From Aquificota bacterium (GTDB lineage Bacteria; Aquificota; Aquificia; Aquificales; Aquificaceae), in the NCBI GenBank assembly GCA_018771605.1, contig CP076324.1, positions 1,240,001 to 1,304,000 on the forward strand: a stretch of DNA of 64,000 bases. Reading direction: 5' to 3'. A model generated the notes under the pieces. That model made no database searches. It was not told the origin of the DNA and was given only the letters and a program-made list of their open reading frames with translations. This document shows positions 17,115-25,333 of this stretch, piece by piece (the first letter of the stretch is position 1; each line of letters starts with the position of its first letter). The position numbers were made by a program, and so were the translations under genes.

Positions 17115-18308
17115 ATGCTTAGTCCGGAAGAACAACTAAAGCTCATAAAACAAGGAACTGTGGAGATAATAGAGGAAGAGGAACTTTTAAAGAAGTTAAA
17201 GGAAGGAAGGCCTCTACGCATAAAGGCTGGCTTTGACCCCACCGCCCCAGACCTTCATTTGGGACACACGGTCCTTTTGCAAAAGCTCCGCCAATTTCAA
17301 CAGCTTGGGCATGAGGTCTACTTTGTTATAGGCGACTTTACAGCCATGATAGGAGACCCCACGGGAAGAAGCGAGACAAGACCGCCACTAAGCAGGGAAG
17401 AGGTGCTTGAGAACGCAAAGACATACGAACATCAAGTCTTTAAGGTGCTTATACCAGAAAAGACAAACATCGTCTTTAACAGCACATGGCTCTCAAACCT
17501 TGGAACGGAGGGCATAATAAAGCTTGCCGGCCAATACACGGTGGCAAGGATGCTGGAAAGGGATGACTTTTCAAAGCGCTTTAAAGAGGGCATTCCAATT
17601 TACATACACGAGTTTTTATACCCATTGCTTCAAGGCTACGACAGTGTTTTCTTAAAGGCTGATGTGGAGCTTGGTGGCACAGACCAAAAGTTTAACCTAC
17701 TTGTGGGAAGGGACCTCCAAAGGGCCTATGGACAAGAGCCTCAGGTGTGTATTACTTTGCCTTTGCTTGTGGGCCTTGACGGTGTAAGAAAGATGTCCAA
17801 ATCCTACGGCAACTACATAGGCATAACGGAAAGGCCAGAGGATATGTTTGGAAAGGTTATGTCCATATCGGATGAACTCATGTGGGACTACTACTTGCTT
17901 TTGACAGACTACACTCAAGAGGAGATAGATGAGTTTAAGAAAAGCCTCCATCCTATGGAGGCAAAAAAGAGGCTTGCCCACTACATAGTCTCACGCTACC
18001 ACTCTAAGGAAGAGGCGGACAGGGCCCTTGAGTTCTTTGAAAGGACCTTCTCAAAAAGGGAATTTCCAAAAGATGCACCGGTTATAGAGGTAAAAAGGGG
18101 CTACCGCCAAAAGGCCTATGAACTCCTTGTTGAACTTGGCATTGAGCCTTCTAAAAACTCTGCAAGAAGGCTCATAGAAGGTGGTGGCCTAAAGATAAAT
18201 GGAAATAAAATAGAGGACCCAAACCACGAGATAGATGTATTAGAAGAACTCCAGATGCAAGTGGGCAAAAAAAGGTTTTACAGGATTGTGCCTACGGAGA
18301 TGACTTGA
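17115..18308 (+). CDS. tyrS: Tyrosyl-tRNA synthetase
   Basis: 397 residues from the ATG at 17115. Class I motifs are HLGH (in [11 protein letters not shown]) and KMSKS (in [13 protein letters not shown]). The tyrosine-binding region and a C-terminal S4 RNA-binding domain ([17 protein letters not shown]) follow. The open frame extends 49 codons upstream but that lies within the opposite aldehyde dehydrogenase gene. TATAAT at 17097-17102 leaves only a few nt of leader, and there is no Shine-Dalgarno. Converges on ftsL with a 17-nt overlap. Confidence 0.96.
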   Translation: MLSPEEQLKLIKQGTVEIIEEEELLKKLKEGRPLRIKAGFDPTAPDLHLGHTVLLQKLRQFQQLGHEVYFVIGDFTAMIGDPTGRSETRPPLSREEVLENAKTYEHQVFKVLIPEKTNIVFNSTWLSNLGTEGIIKLAGQYTVARMLERDDFSKRFKEGIPIYIHEFLYPLLQGYDSVFLKADVELGGTDQKFNLLVGRDLQRAYGQEPQVCITLPLLVGLDGVRKMSKSYGNYIGITERPEDMFGKVMSISDELMWDYYLLLTDYTQEEIDEFKKSLHPMEAKKRLAHYIVSRYHSKEEADRALEFFERTFSKREFPKDAPVIEVKRGYRQKAYELLVELGIEPSKNSARRLIEGGGLKINGNKIEDPNHEIDVLEELQMQVGKKRFYRIVPTEMT

Positions 18309-18540
18309 CTATTTTTACCTTGCTCCAGTCAATAGGCTCAAAGCCTATGGATTCGGCGTAGCTCTTTGCTGTCTTATAATTTATTAGCTCTTCTATCTGG
18401 GCCTTTAATTTTAAGGATTTTTCCTTTTCCCTCTTTAGCTCGGCAACCTTTTTAGCATAGTCCTTAGAGAGGTCTATGGTGTAAGCAGAGTATAAAAGGT
18501 TTATCCCTAAAAACATAAGGCTAAGCCAGAGGTATCTCAT
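18292..18540 (-). CDS. ftsL: FtsL-like division protein
   Basis: 82 residues: a short N-terminal membrane helix ([22 protein letters not shown]), then a coiled coil ([29 protein letters not shown]) and [19 protein letters not shown]. This is the FtsL/DivIC architecture. It directly follows rsmH with an ATGA overlap, the conserved place of ftsL in the dcw cluster. FtsL joins FtsB and FtsQ in the periplasm. Sequence conservation is low, so the call rests on topology and position. Confidence 0.82.
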   Translation of the reverse strand: MRYLWLSLMFLGINLLYSAYTIDLSKDYAKKVAELKREKEKSLKLKAQIEELINYKTAKSYAESIGFEPIDWSKVKIVKSSP

Positions 18541-19394
18541 GGCTTTTCTCCCGCCCTCAGTTTTGCACTTCTGCTTGCTGGATTTTCCCTCACCTCTTCC
18601 ATATTAGGGGTTATCGGCTTTTTTGTCAATACCTTTAGATGGTTTTTAATGAAATTTTTAACTATCCTGTCCTCAAGGGAGTGGAAGGATATGACCACAA
18701 GCCTACCGCCAGACTTTAAAAAATCAAGGGTTTTATGCAGGGCTGTGTTTAAAGCAGTTAGCTCTTGATTGACCTCTATCCTTATAGCTTGAAAGATCCT
18801 TGTGGCTGGATGTATTTTCCCTACTTTGTAAGGAAGAACAGAAGCTACTATCTTTACCAACTCTCCTGTGGTTTCTATGGGCTTTTTCGTCCTTGCAAGC
18901 ACAATGGCCTTTGCCACCCTCTTGGCATATGGCTCCTCTCCATACTCTCTGAATATCCTCTCAAGCTCCCTCTCCGAGTAGGTGTTTACCACTTGGTAGG
19001 CTGTAAGCCTGTCCTCTGGGTTCATCCTCATGTCCAAAGGTTCATCCCTTTGAAAAGAAAACCCCCTTGGACTCCTTAGCTGTAGCATGGAGACCCCAAG
19101 GTCAAACAGAAAACCATCCACCTGAGAGACACCTTCCATACGGAGGACCTCATCAAGGTCTGAGAAGTTGGCATGGTAAAGGCTAAACCTACCCTCAAAG
19201 TCTTTTAGGTTTTCCTCCGCTATCTCAAGGGCATGGGGGTCTCTGTCTATGCCTATTAGGAAGGCTTTTGGATTCTTTTCAAGTATCTTCTTTGCGTGGC
19301 CTCCAAGGCCTACGGTGCAATCCACATAGAGTGTTCCACCGTTGCCCAAAAGAAGGTCTACCGCTGGTTCAAGCAATACGGGCACATGCATCAA
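18537..19394 (-). CDS. rsmH: 16S rRNA (cytosine(1402)-N4)-methyltransferase
   Basis: 285 residues, near the usual 300. [13 protein letters not shown] at the N-terminus and [16 protein letters not shown] (SAM motif I) are diagnostic. [20 protein letters not shown] and [19 protein letters not shown] complete the MraW/RsmH family pattern. It methylates N4 of C1402 in the decoding centre. Stop overlaps ftsL; start overlaps rnhB. Confidence 0.96.
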   Translation of the reverse strand: MMHVPVLLEPAVDLLLGNGGTLYVDCTVGLGGHAKKILEKNPKAFLIGIDRDPHALEIAEENLKDFEGRFSLYHANFSDLDEVLRMEGVSQVDGFLFDLGVSMLQLRSPRGFSFQRDEPLDMRMNPEDRLTAYQVVNTYSERELERIFREYGEEPYAKRVAKAIVLARTKKPIETTGELVKIVASVLPYKVGKIHPATRIFQAIRIEVNQELTALNTALHKTLDFLKSGGRLVVISFHSLEDRIVKNFIKNHLKVLTKKPITPNMEEVRENPASRSAKLRAGEKP

Positions 19395-19984
19395 AATAGG
19401 CTCATCTGTTTTATGGGTGAAAAGCTTTTCCTATGAATGGGGCTTTCTTTGTATAGGCTTAGGGCTTTTAGATGCTCTCTTGTAGCATAGCCCTTGTGCT
19501 TTGCAAAGTTATACTGGGGGTAGATTTTGTGGTAATGCTCCATTATTCTGTCTCTTAGGACCTTTGCCACCACACTGGCGCAGGCACAGCTAAGGCTTTT
19601 TTCATCACCTTTAACAAGGGCTATGCATTCATAGCCTTCCACAGGAAGATAATCACTTATTACCACATGGAAGTTATGCTTTAGGTCCTCTAATGCTCTC
19701 TTGAAGGCAATTTGGTTTGCCCTGAGTATGCCTACCCTGTCTATTAGGCTTGAATCAACCACAGCAGTGCCTATGGCCAAGGCCTTTGATTTTATGATCT
19801 CATAAGCCTCCTCCCTCTCCTTTTGGCTCATTCCCTTTGAATCCTTGTCTATAAAAGGTTCTGTAAAAGGTGGAAGGATCACAGCACAGGCCACTATAGG
19901 GCCTGCCAGAGGGCCCCTTCCAGCCTCATCCACTCCAGCCACAAGGAGGCCCTTCTCCCAATAAGGCTTCTCGTACTCTATCAT
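19391..19984 (-). CDS. rnhB: Ribonuclease HII
   Basis: 197 residues from the ATG at 19984, which overlaps the rplS stop by ATGA; an ATG 7 codons upstream inside rplS is possible. Active-site motif [21 protein letters not shown] carries the DEAG residues. Later [35 protein letters not shown] contains further catalytic aspartates. It cleaves RNA-DNA hybrids and single ribonucleotides in DNA. Ends adjacent to rsmH by ATGA overlap. Confidence 0.95.
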   Translation of the reverse strand: MIEYEKPYWEKGLLVAGVDEAGRGPLAGPIVACAVILPPFTEPFIDKDSKGMSQKEREEAYEIIKSKALAIGTAVVDSSLIDRVGILRANQIAFKRALEDLKHNFHVVISDYLPVEGYECIALVKGDEKSLSCACASVVAKVLRDRIMEHYHKIYPQYNFAKHKGYATREHLKALSLYKESPIHRKSFSPIKQMSLF

Positions 19985-20358
19985 CCCTTTTTCTTCAATT
20001 CCCAAGGCTTAATCTCTCTTATCTTGCCAACGGCCTCCTTACCCTTATACTTACGCAAGAAGTAAAGCCTTGCCCTTCTTACTTTTCCATACTTTACTAT
20101 CTCTATCTTTTCAATGTTGGGGCTGTAGAAGGGGAAGGTCCTTTCAATACCCACACCATAGGATTCTTTCCTTACGGTAAAGGTCTTTCCTGCTCCGCTT
20201 CCCTTTATCCTTATAACCACACCTTCAAAGGGCTGAATCCTTTCCTTATCACCTTCCACAATTTTGTAATGCACTCTTATGGTATCGCCCACCTTAAAAT
20301 TGTCATACTGCTTTTTAGGAAGGTATAAACTTTCCACCTTTTGAAGAAGACTGCTCAT
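19981..20358 (-). CDS. rplS: Ribosomal protein L19
   Basis: 125 residues. [35 protein letters not shown] and the [33 protein letters not shown] block are the L19 signature. It lies at the 30S/50S interface. The ribosome binding site AAGGAGGT and a TATAAT (-10 at 20395-20390) lie upstream on the minus strand. First gene of an rplS-rnhB-rsmH-ftsL run. Confidence 0.97.
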   Translation of the reverse strand: MSSLLQKVESLYLPKKQYDNFKVGDTIRVHYKIVEGDKERIQPFEGVVIRIKGSGAGKTFTVRKESYGVGIERTFPFYSPNIEKIEIVKYGKVRRARLYFLRKYKGKEAVGKIREIKPWELKKKG

Positions 20359-20463
20359 AACCAGACCTCCTTAAGAAATGAGATATGATATTATACCATA
20401 GAACATGGTGCATAAAAATTAGTATAGAGGGTGTTTCAAAAATAGTGAACTCTTAAAATACTC

Positions 20464-20487
20464 ATATAATCTTTATCTCATGAGAAT
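20464..20487. repeat. Left target-site duplication, IS copy 1 (24 bp)
   Basis: 24 nt identical to 21454-21477, immediately outside the left terminal inverted repeat. The repeat begins ATATAATC and ends TGAGAAT. Confidence 0.9.
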
Positions 20488-20544
20488 ACGCCGAGTGAGA
20501 AATTCCCTTTAAGCTAAACCTTCCATATCAATAAAAAGACAGCA

Positions 20545-20587
20545 GGGCTACTATAATAGTAGCTCTAAAAACCATCGGAGGTTTTTA
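20545..20587 (+). promoter_or_regulatory. Transposase leader: palindromic -10 and RBS-masking hairpin
   Basis: Inverted repeat around CTACTATAATAGTAG (20545-20565) contains TATAAT at 20552-20557. Next, AAAAACC (20567-20573) pairs perfectly with GGTTTTT (20580-20586) around the loop ATCGGA, so the ribosome binding site CGGAGG is partly buried. The ATG is at 20590. The AAAAACC/GGTTTTT hairpin is preserved in all three IS copies. Confidence 0.65.
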
Positions 20588-20589
20588 CC

Positions 20590-21438
20590 ATGGAAATTAT
20601 ACCACCTTACCTACGCATCTACCAACAAATCCTAAAAGACCTTGAAAATGCCTTGCCATTCCTTAATGTGCCAAAAGCTAAAGCAGGCAGAAAGCCTAAA
20701 CTCACAGACATCCATATAGCAGCCATCTTTATACTCTCCTACATAACCAATACAAAAGTCCTCACCTTAGCTAAACTACTTATTGACCCATCCATACAAT
20801 CATGGCATATCTTCAGAAGATACAGACTCAAGAGAGTATACAGGATATTGAGAGAATACAAGCTTCACAAGCTGAGGCTTATGATTTTAGCAAGGCTTTT
20901 GTATGGTAAGAAGATAGAACTTGTAATAGATGGAACCATAGTGGACATAGCCAATGTAAACAGGGCGAGGACACAGAAGATAAGGAGGGTAAGAGGGAAG
21001 GTATGGTGGGCAAAGAGGAGAAGGAAGATAGTTCGGAGAGACAATGGGAAGGTAGTGGAGTTTGAGGAGGTCAGGTATGGCATGTTGATGATGGTGTTAT
21101 GTGATAGGTGGGGAAGAGTTTATGATGTGTGGATAAGCTTTGGAAGCGTGCATGAAGTTAGGGCATTCAGAGAGAGAAAGAAAAGGAGTTTATGGTTTAG
21201 GGAGCTTGTGGAGAATTGTGTGGTGTATGGTGATAGGGGTTATAGGGGCTGTGAAGGTGTGATTGTGTGTGATGGTAGGGAGATGAGGGCAAAAAGGCAG
21301 GTGGTGGAAGGTGTTATAAGTCAGATAAAGCTTTTCAATGCTGGTAGTGGGTGGAGGACTTTAACTTGTGTGCTTGTGTATGTATATGCTTATGCTATTG
21401 GATATAGCTATTATAGGAGGGGTGAACTTGAGGTCTAA
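20590..21438 (+). CDS. DDE transposase (IS copy 1)
   Basis: 282 residues. A helical, basic N-terminal region with KAGRKPKLTDIHIAAIFILSY is followed by a DDE catalytic core: Asp in ELVIDGTIVD, Asp in VVYGDRGYRG and Glu in KRQVVEGVISQIKLFN. YGMLMMVLCDRWGRVYDVWISFGSVHEVRAF is the central beta sheet. The layout resembles IS5/IS982-type DDE transposases, but the long target duplication does not fit either, so I leave the family open. The reading frame is intact. Identical to copy 3 over the first ~174 residues; differences cluster after that. Confidence 0.9.
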   Translation: MEIIPPYLRIYQQILKDLENALPFLNVPKAKAGRKPKLTDIHIAAIFILSYITNTKVLTLAKLLIDPSIQSWHIFRRYRLKRVYRILREYKLHKLRLMILARLLYGKKIELVIDGTIVDIANVNRARTQKIRRVRGKVWWAKRRRKIVRRDNGKVVEFEEVRYGMLMMVLCDRWGRVYDVWISFGSVHEVRAFRERKKRSLWFRELVENCVVYGDRGYRGCEGVIVCDGREMRAKRQVVEGVISQIKLFNAGSGWRTLTCVLVYVYAYAIGYSYYRRGELEV

Positions 21439-21453
21439 TTTCTCACCCGGCGT

Positions 21454-21477
21454 ATATAATCTTTATCTCATGAGAAT
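21454..21477. repeat. Right target-site duplication, IS copy 1 (24 bp)
   Basis: Exact 24-nt copy of 20464-20487, directly after the right terminal repeat. Confidence 0.9.
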
Positions 21478-21700
21478 GGCTAATTTGGACATCTCCTACA
21501 TCTACAAACCAGCCGAGTTATTCTACCAAAACCATCCACCAACCAAAACATCTAAAATGAGGTAGCGAGGCTTATGGTGTTGTGCATGTTTGTTTTATGG
21601 AATATGGGTAGATTGCAGGACTTGATAGGTGGTTATATTTTACTTTCTTTACAAGGCTGGTGTTTTATCTTGGGATTTTTGACACAGCCTCCCATTTGAC

Positions 21701-21729
21701 TTTACATAAGTCCTATAACCTTGTAAAAT
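21701..21729 (+). promoter_or_regulatory. Leaderless promoter for the 21737-ispD pair
   Basis: TTTACA (21701-21706), a 17-nt spacer and TAAAAT (21724-21729). The start codon at 21737 is 7 nt downstream of the -10, so the transcript would start at the ATG; no Shine-Dalgarno is present. Confidence 0.6.
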
Positions 21730-21736
21730 ATTCCCT

Positions 21737-22117
21737 ATGAGTGTAAGACATCAAGTAAGGGCTTATGTAGAAAGGCTTTTTGAAGGTTTGAAGGAAAAGG
21801 TAGATAGCGATGAATATACAATATATTGTGTTTATTCGCCCGTATACGTGCAAAGGGAAAGCCTCCCAGCCAATCAGATAGATGTGGAAGAGTTTGAGTT
21901 TGTGGACCTTAGGGTAAATATAGGAGATGCAGAAAGCGAAAAAAAACTTTTGGATACGATAACAAGGGAAGCCCTGGAAAATGAAGTAAAGGGCTTATAT
22001 CTTCTTGGCTTGGTGCTTGATAAGGGAGAAGGCTATGTATTTTCCTCAGAAAACCCTATAATGGAGGAGCTAAAGGAAGATATAATAGAGAAGATTGAAA
22101 GCTTGAAGGAAGAATGA
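21737..22117 (+). CDS. Uncharacterised cytoplasmic protein
   Basis: 126 residues (MSVRHQVRAYVERLFEGLKEKV..). No signal peptide, membrane helix or known motif is seen; the composition is acidic, with a coiled-coil-like C-terminus (MEELKEDIIEKIESLKEE). It overlaps ispD by ATGA and shares its promoter, which argues that it is expressed. I do not recognise the family. Confidence 0.7.
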   Translation: MSVRHQVRAYVERLFEGLKEKVDSDEYTIYCVYSPVYVQRESLPANQIDVEEFEFVDLRVNIGDAESEKKLLDTITREALENEVKGLYLLGLVLDKGEGYVFSSENPIMEELKEDIIEKIESLKEE

Positions 22118-22758
22118 TAAGCCTTATTCTCCTTTCTGCGGGAGAAGGGAAAAGGTTTGGCGAGAAAAAACAGTTTAAGAACTTTTTAGGAAAGCCCCTT
22201 TTTATGCATTCCTTGGAAAAGACCCTTGGCAAGTTTGATGAAATCATTTTGGTACTCCCACCAGAGGATATGGAAAGATGGCACTTGCCACAGGGTGTAA
22301 AAAAGGTTCAAGGGGGTAAGGAAAGGCAGGATTCGGTCTTTAATGCCCTTCTTGAAGCAAACGGAGAGGTGGTAGTTATCCATGACTGTGCCAGACCCTT
22401 TGCCAGCTTGGACCTCTTCTTTAAGGTTTCCAATCTTGGAGAATACCAAGGGAAGATCCCAGCCATTCCTGTAAGGGATACGATCAAAAGGGTATTACAT
22501 GGTATAGTGGTTGAGACAGTGGATAGGTCAAACCTTTGGCTTTCTCAAACACCACAAGGCTTTGATAGAAAAGTGCTTCTTGAGTGCCATTTTAAAGGTA
22601 GGAATGAGGGCTTTTTTGCTACCGATGATGCCATGCTTCTTGAACATTACGGCTACAAAGTGGGTATAGTCCAAGGAGAAGCCACAAACATAAAGATAAC
22701 CTACCAAGAGGATATGGTGCTTGCAGAAGCTATAGGAAAGATTTTAGGATACGGCTAA
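22114..22758 (+). CDS. ispD: 2-C-methyl-D-erythritol 4-phosphate cytidylyltransferase
   Basis: 214 residues. The N-terminal LLSAGEGKRFGEKKQFKNFLGKPLF is the nucleotidyltransferase signature (GxGxR..KQ). VVIHDCARPF and PVRDTIKRV, and TPQGFDRKVL, are specific for IspD. It makes CDP-methylerythritol in the MEP isoprenoid pathway. The 3' end overlaps the opposite pabC-like gene by 29 nt. Confidence 0.93.
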   Translation: MISLILLSAGEGKRFGEKKQFKNFLGKPLFMHSLEKTLGKFDEIILVLPPEDMERWHLPQGVKKVQGGKERQDSVFNALLEANGEVVVIHDCARPFASLDLFFKVSNLGEYQGKIPAIPVRDTIKRVLHGIVVETVDRSNLWLSQTPQGFDRKVLLECHFKGRNEGFFATDDAMLLEHYGYKVGIVQGEATNIKITYQEDMVLAEAIGKILGYG

Positions 22759-23464
22759 CCTCTTCAAAGGCAAAAGTGTCAATTTTTAACCTTTTTCCTT
22801 CAAACTCTTCTACCACAGCACAAAGCACAAGGGAGTTTAAAACCATTACACAGTCATAATCTTCCATACTACGCACATCTATATAAGCCTCCTCTATGGG
22901 AAGCTTCCTTCTGAGAAATTCAAGGGTGGTGCCCCACAAAAGCCCACAATCTTTTGCAGGCGTGTAAAGCTTAGAACCCTTTAGAAAAACCAAATTGGCC
23001 GTAGATGTTTCACATATATGCCCCCTTTCGTTTACTATGATCCCATCCCAAAAGCCTTTATGCTGGGCATGTCTTTTTACAAAAAGGTTAAAGAGGTAAG
23101 AGGTGCTTTTGTGCCTGCAGACAGGGTCGGAGGAGTGCCTTCCATGGGGAGAAAGGCAGAGTTTTATCCTTTCTGGTGTGGGCTTTAGTTCCTTTGTTAT
23201 TATGAGTTTTCCATAGTCCTGAGGCCTGTCTGTAAGGTGGTCTCCACCTTTTGATATAAGCAAATATTTAACATAAAGTCCTTCCCCTCCTTTTGTAGCC
23301 TCTTCTATGTCTTTTAAGAACTCTTCATAGCTTGGGTAAGGTATGCCAAAATACTTCGCGGAAGCCTCCAGCCTTTCGTAATGAAGCTTTAACTTTTCCT
23401 CTGGAGGCTTCCACCTTATAGTTTCAAAAAGCCCCTCGCCAAAAAGTAGGGTGCGATTGAGCAT
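22730..23464 (-). CDS. pabC: Class IV aminotransferase, PabC-like aminodeoxychorismate lyase
   Basis: 244 residues, typical of fold-type IV PLP enzymes. LLFGEGLFETIRW at the N-terminus, the PLP Lys in CRHKSTSYLFNLF, and ETSTANLVFLKGSKLYTPAKDCGLLWGTT are recognisable. The likely reaction gives 4-aminobenzoate for folate, though D-amino-acid or branched-chain aminotransferase relatives are hard to exclude. A separate ilvE is present at 55130-56047. Located 5 nt downstream of the CsgG-like gene. Confidence 0.75.
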   Translation of the reverse strand: MLNRTLLFGEGLFETIRWKPPEEKLKLHYERLEASAKYFGIPYPSYEEFLKDIEEATKGGEGLYVKYLLISKGGDHLTDRPQDYGKLIITKELKPTPERIKLCLSPHGRHSSDPVCRHKSTSYLFNLFVKRHAQHKGFWDGIIVNERGHICETSTANLVFLKGSKLYTPAKDCGLLWGTTLEFLRRKLPIEEAYIDVRSMEDYDCVMVLNSLVLCAVVEEFEGKRLKIDTFAFEEVSRILKSFL

Positions 23465-23469
23465 TAAAA

Positions 23470-24249
23470 CTACTCGGAGGATTCCTGCTTTTGAGCTTCT
23501 TTCTTTGGAACCTCCACTTTTACCTCTTTTACCCTATCTGGTACTAAAAATTTAGCAATATCAAAAGAAGCTCTCATAATAATATCCCTTGCTACCTCTT
23601 CCATGGCTGTGCCAGAAAGACCACTCAAGGTTCCTCCAAAGCCTACACCGCTGGCATAACCAGCACCACCAAAGCCGTAAGAGGTCTTTCCAGCTTCTGC
23701 TGTATAGGTCTTGGTAAAGACCACTTCACCAGTTTCCACTTTTACCAACCTCACATCCATGGCAAGCTGTGCTGTTTGTTTTGTTACAGATATGGCGCTA
23801 AGGATGGGTATTATACCAAGCCCTAAGTTTCCACCTTTCCTCTCAAAGTTTATGGATGTTACATTAGCAAGCACAATGTAGTCTGCCGATTCGGCCTTCA
23901 TAGTCTTACCGGCAAGGGCAAGCTCTTGCCTAATAGCCTCTAAAGCCTCCCTGTCAAAGATCTTAAAGCAACCAGTTTGGTTTAAAGCAGTATTAAACAT
24001 ATCCCTTAGACCATTACCAATGCCTTCAAAGTTAGGAACACCTGCAAGCTGAAGAAGTTGGAAGAGTCCTGGGCTTACATTAGCACCACTTTGTTGACAA
24101 CCTGCTGCAGTACATCTCACATTACCCACAGTTAGCTTAATATTTGAAGGCACATCGCATTTAACCATAGACACCACTTGTCTTTCTTCCACCTTTGTTT
24201 CCCCAAAGGCTAAGCCTATTATAGCTATGGCTATGAGGCCTTTCTTCAT
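23470..24249 (-). CDS. CsgG-family secreted/outer membrane assembly protein
   Basis: 259 residues with signal peptide (MKKGLIAIAIIGLAFGE). The middle shows the CsgG-type pattern: GLRDMFNTALNQTGCFKIFDREALEAIRQE, then ADYIVLANVTSINF and VRLVKVETGEVVFTKTYTAEAG. A Gly-rich stretch (YGFGGAGYASGVGFGGTLSG) precedes the conserved AMEEVARDIIMRASFDI. CsgG proteins form secretion channels for curli; no csgA/B/E/F genes are nearby, so the role may be general envelope assembly. No lipobox is seen. Good promoter and AGGAGGG upstream. Confidence 0.75.
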   Translation of the reverse strand: MKKGLIAIAIIGLAFGETKVEERQVVSMVKCDVPSNIKLTVGNVRCTAAGCQQSGANVSPGLFQLLQLAGVPNFEGIGNGLRDMFNTALNQTGCFKIFDREALEAIRQELALAGKTMKAESADYIVLANVTSINFERKGGNLGLGIIPILSAISVTKQTAQLAMDVRLVKVETGEVVFTKTYTAEAGKTSYGFGGAGYASGVGFGGTLSGLSGTAMEEVARDIIMRASFDIAKFLVPDRVKEVKVEVPKKEAQKQESSE

Positions 24250-24278
24250 AGGGACCCTCCTAGTAATTTTTGCTTCTT

Positions 24279-24307
24279 ATTATACCATAAAATATTAAGA
24301 AAATCAA
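24279..24307 (-). promoter_or_regulatory. Promoter of the CsgG-like gene
   Basis: On the minus strand, TTGATT (24307-24302), a 17-nt spacer and TATAAT (24284-24279) precede AGGAGGG and the ATG at 24249. This is one of the few genes here with both a strong promoter and a normal leader. The remaining 24308-24448 shows nothing definite. Confidence 0.65.
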
Positions 24308-24448
24308 GCAGTTTAAGAAATTGTTCAAAATTCTATTCCTAATCCTAAACCATATGCGAGCATTCTTCTTATTCACCAAAGTCCTTCTCAAAGAGGAAAT
24401 TTGTCCAAGCTCATACACATAAAGGCCTTTATGTATTAATCTTTAAAT

Positions 24449-25333
24449 ATGCATTGGATAAAGATAAAAAACAGCAAGATAAGAGTGTATGGAAAGGAAG
24501 GAAAGCTTCTTCCAAAGGGCATGGCAGAAGAGCATACAGCCTTTTTGCACAACCTTCTTAGCAACGATATAAAGGGTATGGCAAACTATACTATGACCTA
24601 CAACCTTTGGTTAAGGCAGAATGGCTTTCCCATAGGCGAGTTTTATGTGCTAAAGCTTGGAAACAGCTACCTTCTTGATACGCCACTGGACAAGGACTTT
24701 GTGCTTGAAGAATTCAGTAGGTTAAAGCTCTCCATGAGGGTGTATTTTGAAGCCTTGGATATGGACCATGTCTTTGTCTTTGGAGAAGGCGCAAGGGATT
24801 TTATCCTTTCCAGCTTTGGAGTGGAGCTAAAGGAGGGGGAAGTGAAAGAGATGGATGGTGTGCTTGTGGTGAGGAACGACATAAGGCTAAGGGAGGAAGG
24901 CTATGATATCATCGGAGGGAATTTAAACCTCAACTTAAAAGAAGGGGAAGAGATAAAAGAGGAAGATTTTGAGCATGAAAGAATTTTAAGGATGGTGCCA
25001 AAGCTTGGAAAGGAGTTAAAAGAGGGCTTTTCTCCTCTGGAGGCCTGTCTTTTGAAGTATGCCATAAGCCTCACAAAGGGCTGTTATGTAGGGCAAGAAG
25101 CCATAGCAAGAGTCCATTATAGAGGAAGGCCTGCAAGGACCTTGGCCCTCTTTGAAGGAGAGGAACTTTCAGAAGATCAGGTGATAAAGTCTGGTGAGAA
25201 GAAGGTAGGAATAATCACCTCTGTTAGCCCAAAGGACCATGTAGCTCTTGGATATATATTGAGGTCAAGCCTTCAGGCCTCTCTTAGCTTAGAAGATGGC
25301 AAGGAGATAAAACTCCTTAAGACATGCGACTAA
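24449..25333 (+). CDS. ygfZ: YgfZ/GcvT-like folate-binding protein
   Basis: 294 residues. The KGCYVGQE motif (in ISLTKGCYVGQEAIARVHYRGRPAR) is the YgfZ signature. The N-terminal part (EEHTAFLHNLLSNDIKGM) resembles the aminomethyltransferase fold. YgfZ uses tetrahydrofolate in repair or maturation of Fe-S enzymes. Weak TATTAA box lies about 10 nt before the ATG; no ribosome binding site is seen. Converges on bioA with a 4-nt overlap. Confidence 0.88.
   Translation: MHWIKIKNSKIRVYGKEGKLLPKGMAEEHTAFLHNLLSNDIKGMANYTMTYNLWLRQNGFPIGEFYVLKLGNSYLLDTPLDKDFVLEEFSRLKLSMRVYFEALDMDHVFVFGEGARDFILSSFGVELKEGEVKEMDGVLVVRNDIRLREEGYDIIGGNLNLNLKEGEEIKEEDFEHERILRMVPKLGKELKEGFSPLEACLLKYAISLTKGCYVGQEAIARVHYRGRPARTLALFEGEELSEDQVIKSGEKKVGIITSVSPKDHVALGYILRSSLQASLSLEDGKEIKLLKTCD

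Larger units (their letters stand above)
20488..21453 (+). mobile_element. 966-bp insertion sequence, copy 1
   Basis: Ends ACGCCGAGTGAGAAATT (left) and AATTTCTCACCCGGCGT (right) are 17-bp inverted repeats with one mismatch. The element has the same 966-bp length as copies at 46538-47503 and 51135-52100. It carries one transposase gene with a structured leader. It is flanked by an exact 24-bp direct repeat. It sits inside an older IS relic between rplS and the ispD operon. The IS family could not be assigned with certainty (see transposase). Confidence 0.93.
20427..21691. mobile_element. Relic of an older IS, interrupted by IS copy 1
   Basis: GAGGGTGTTTCAAAAAT (20427-20443) is an inverted match, with two mismatches, to ATTTTTGACACAGCCTC (21675-21691). 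Between them, outside the younger IS, lies only about 280 nt, including a 29-residue frame (MANLDISYIYKPAELFYQN..) at 21473-21562 and fragments of a second frame. This looks like an IS that lost most of its transposase before or after the 966-bp IS entered it. It accounts for the otherwise gene-free 21439-21736 interval. Confidence 0.5.

Noticed and set aside
20590-21438. Firm assignment of the IS to IS5 or IS982
   Set aside because: The DDE layout is similar but target duplication size and end sequence do not fit, so the family was left open.
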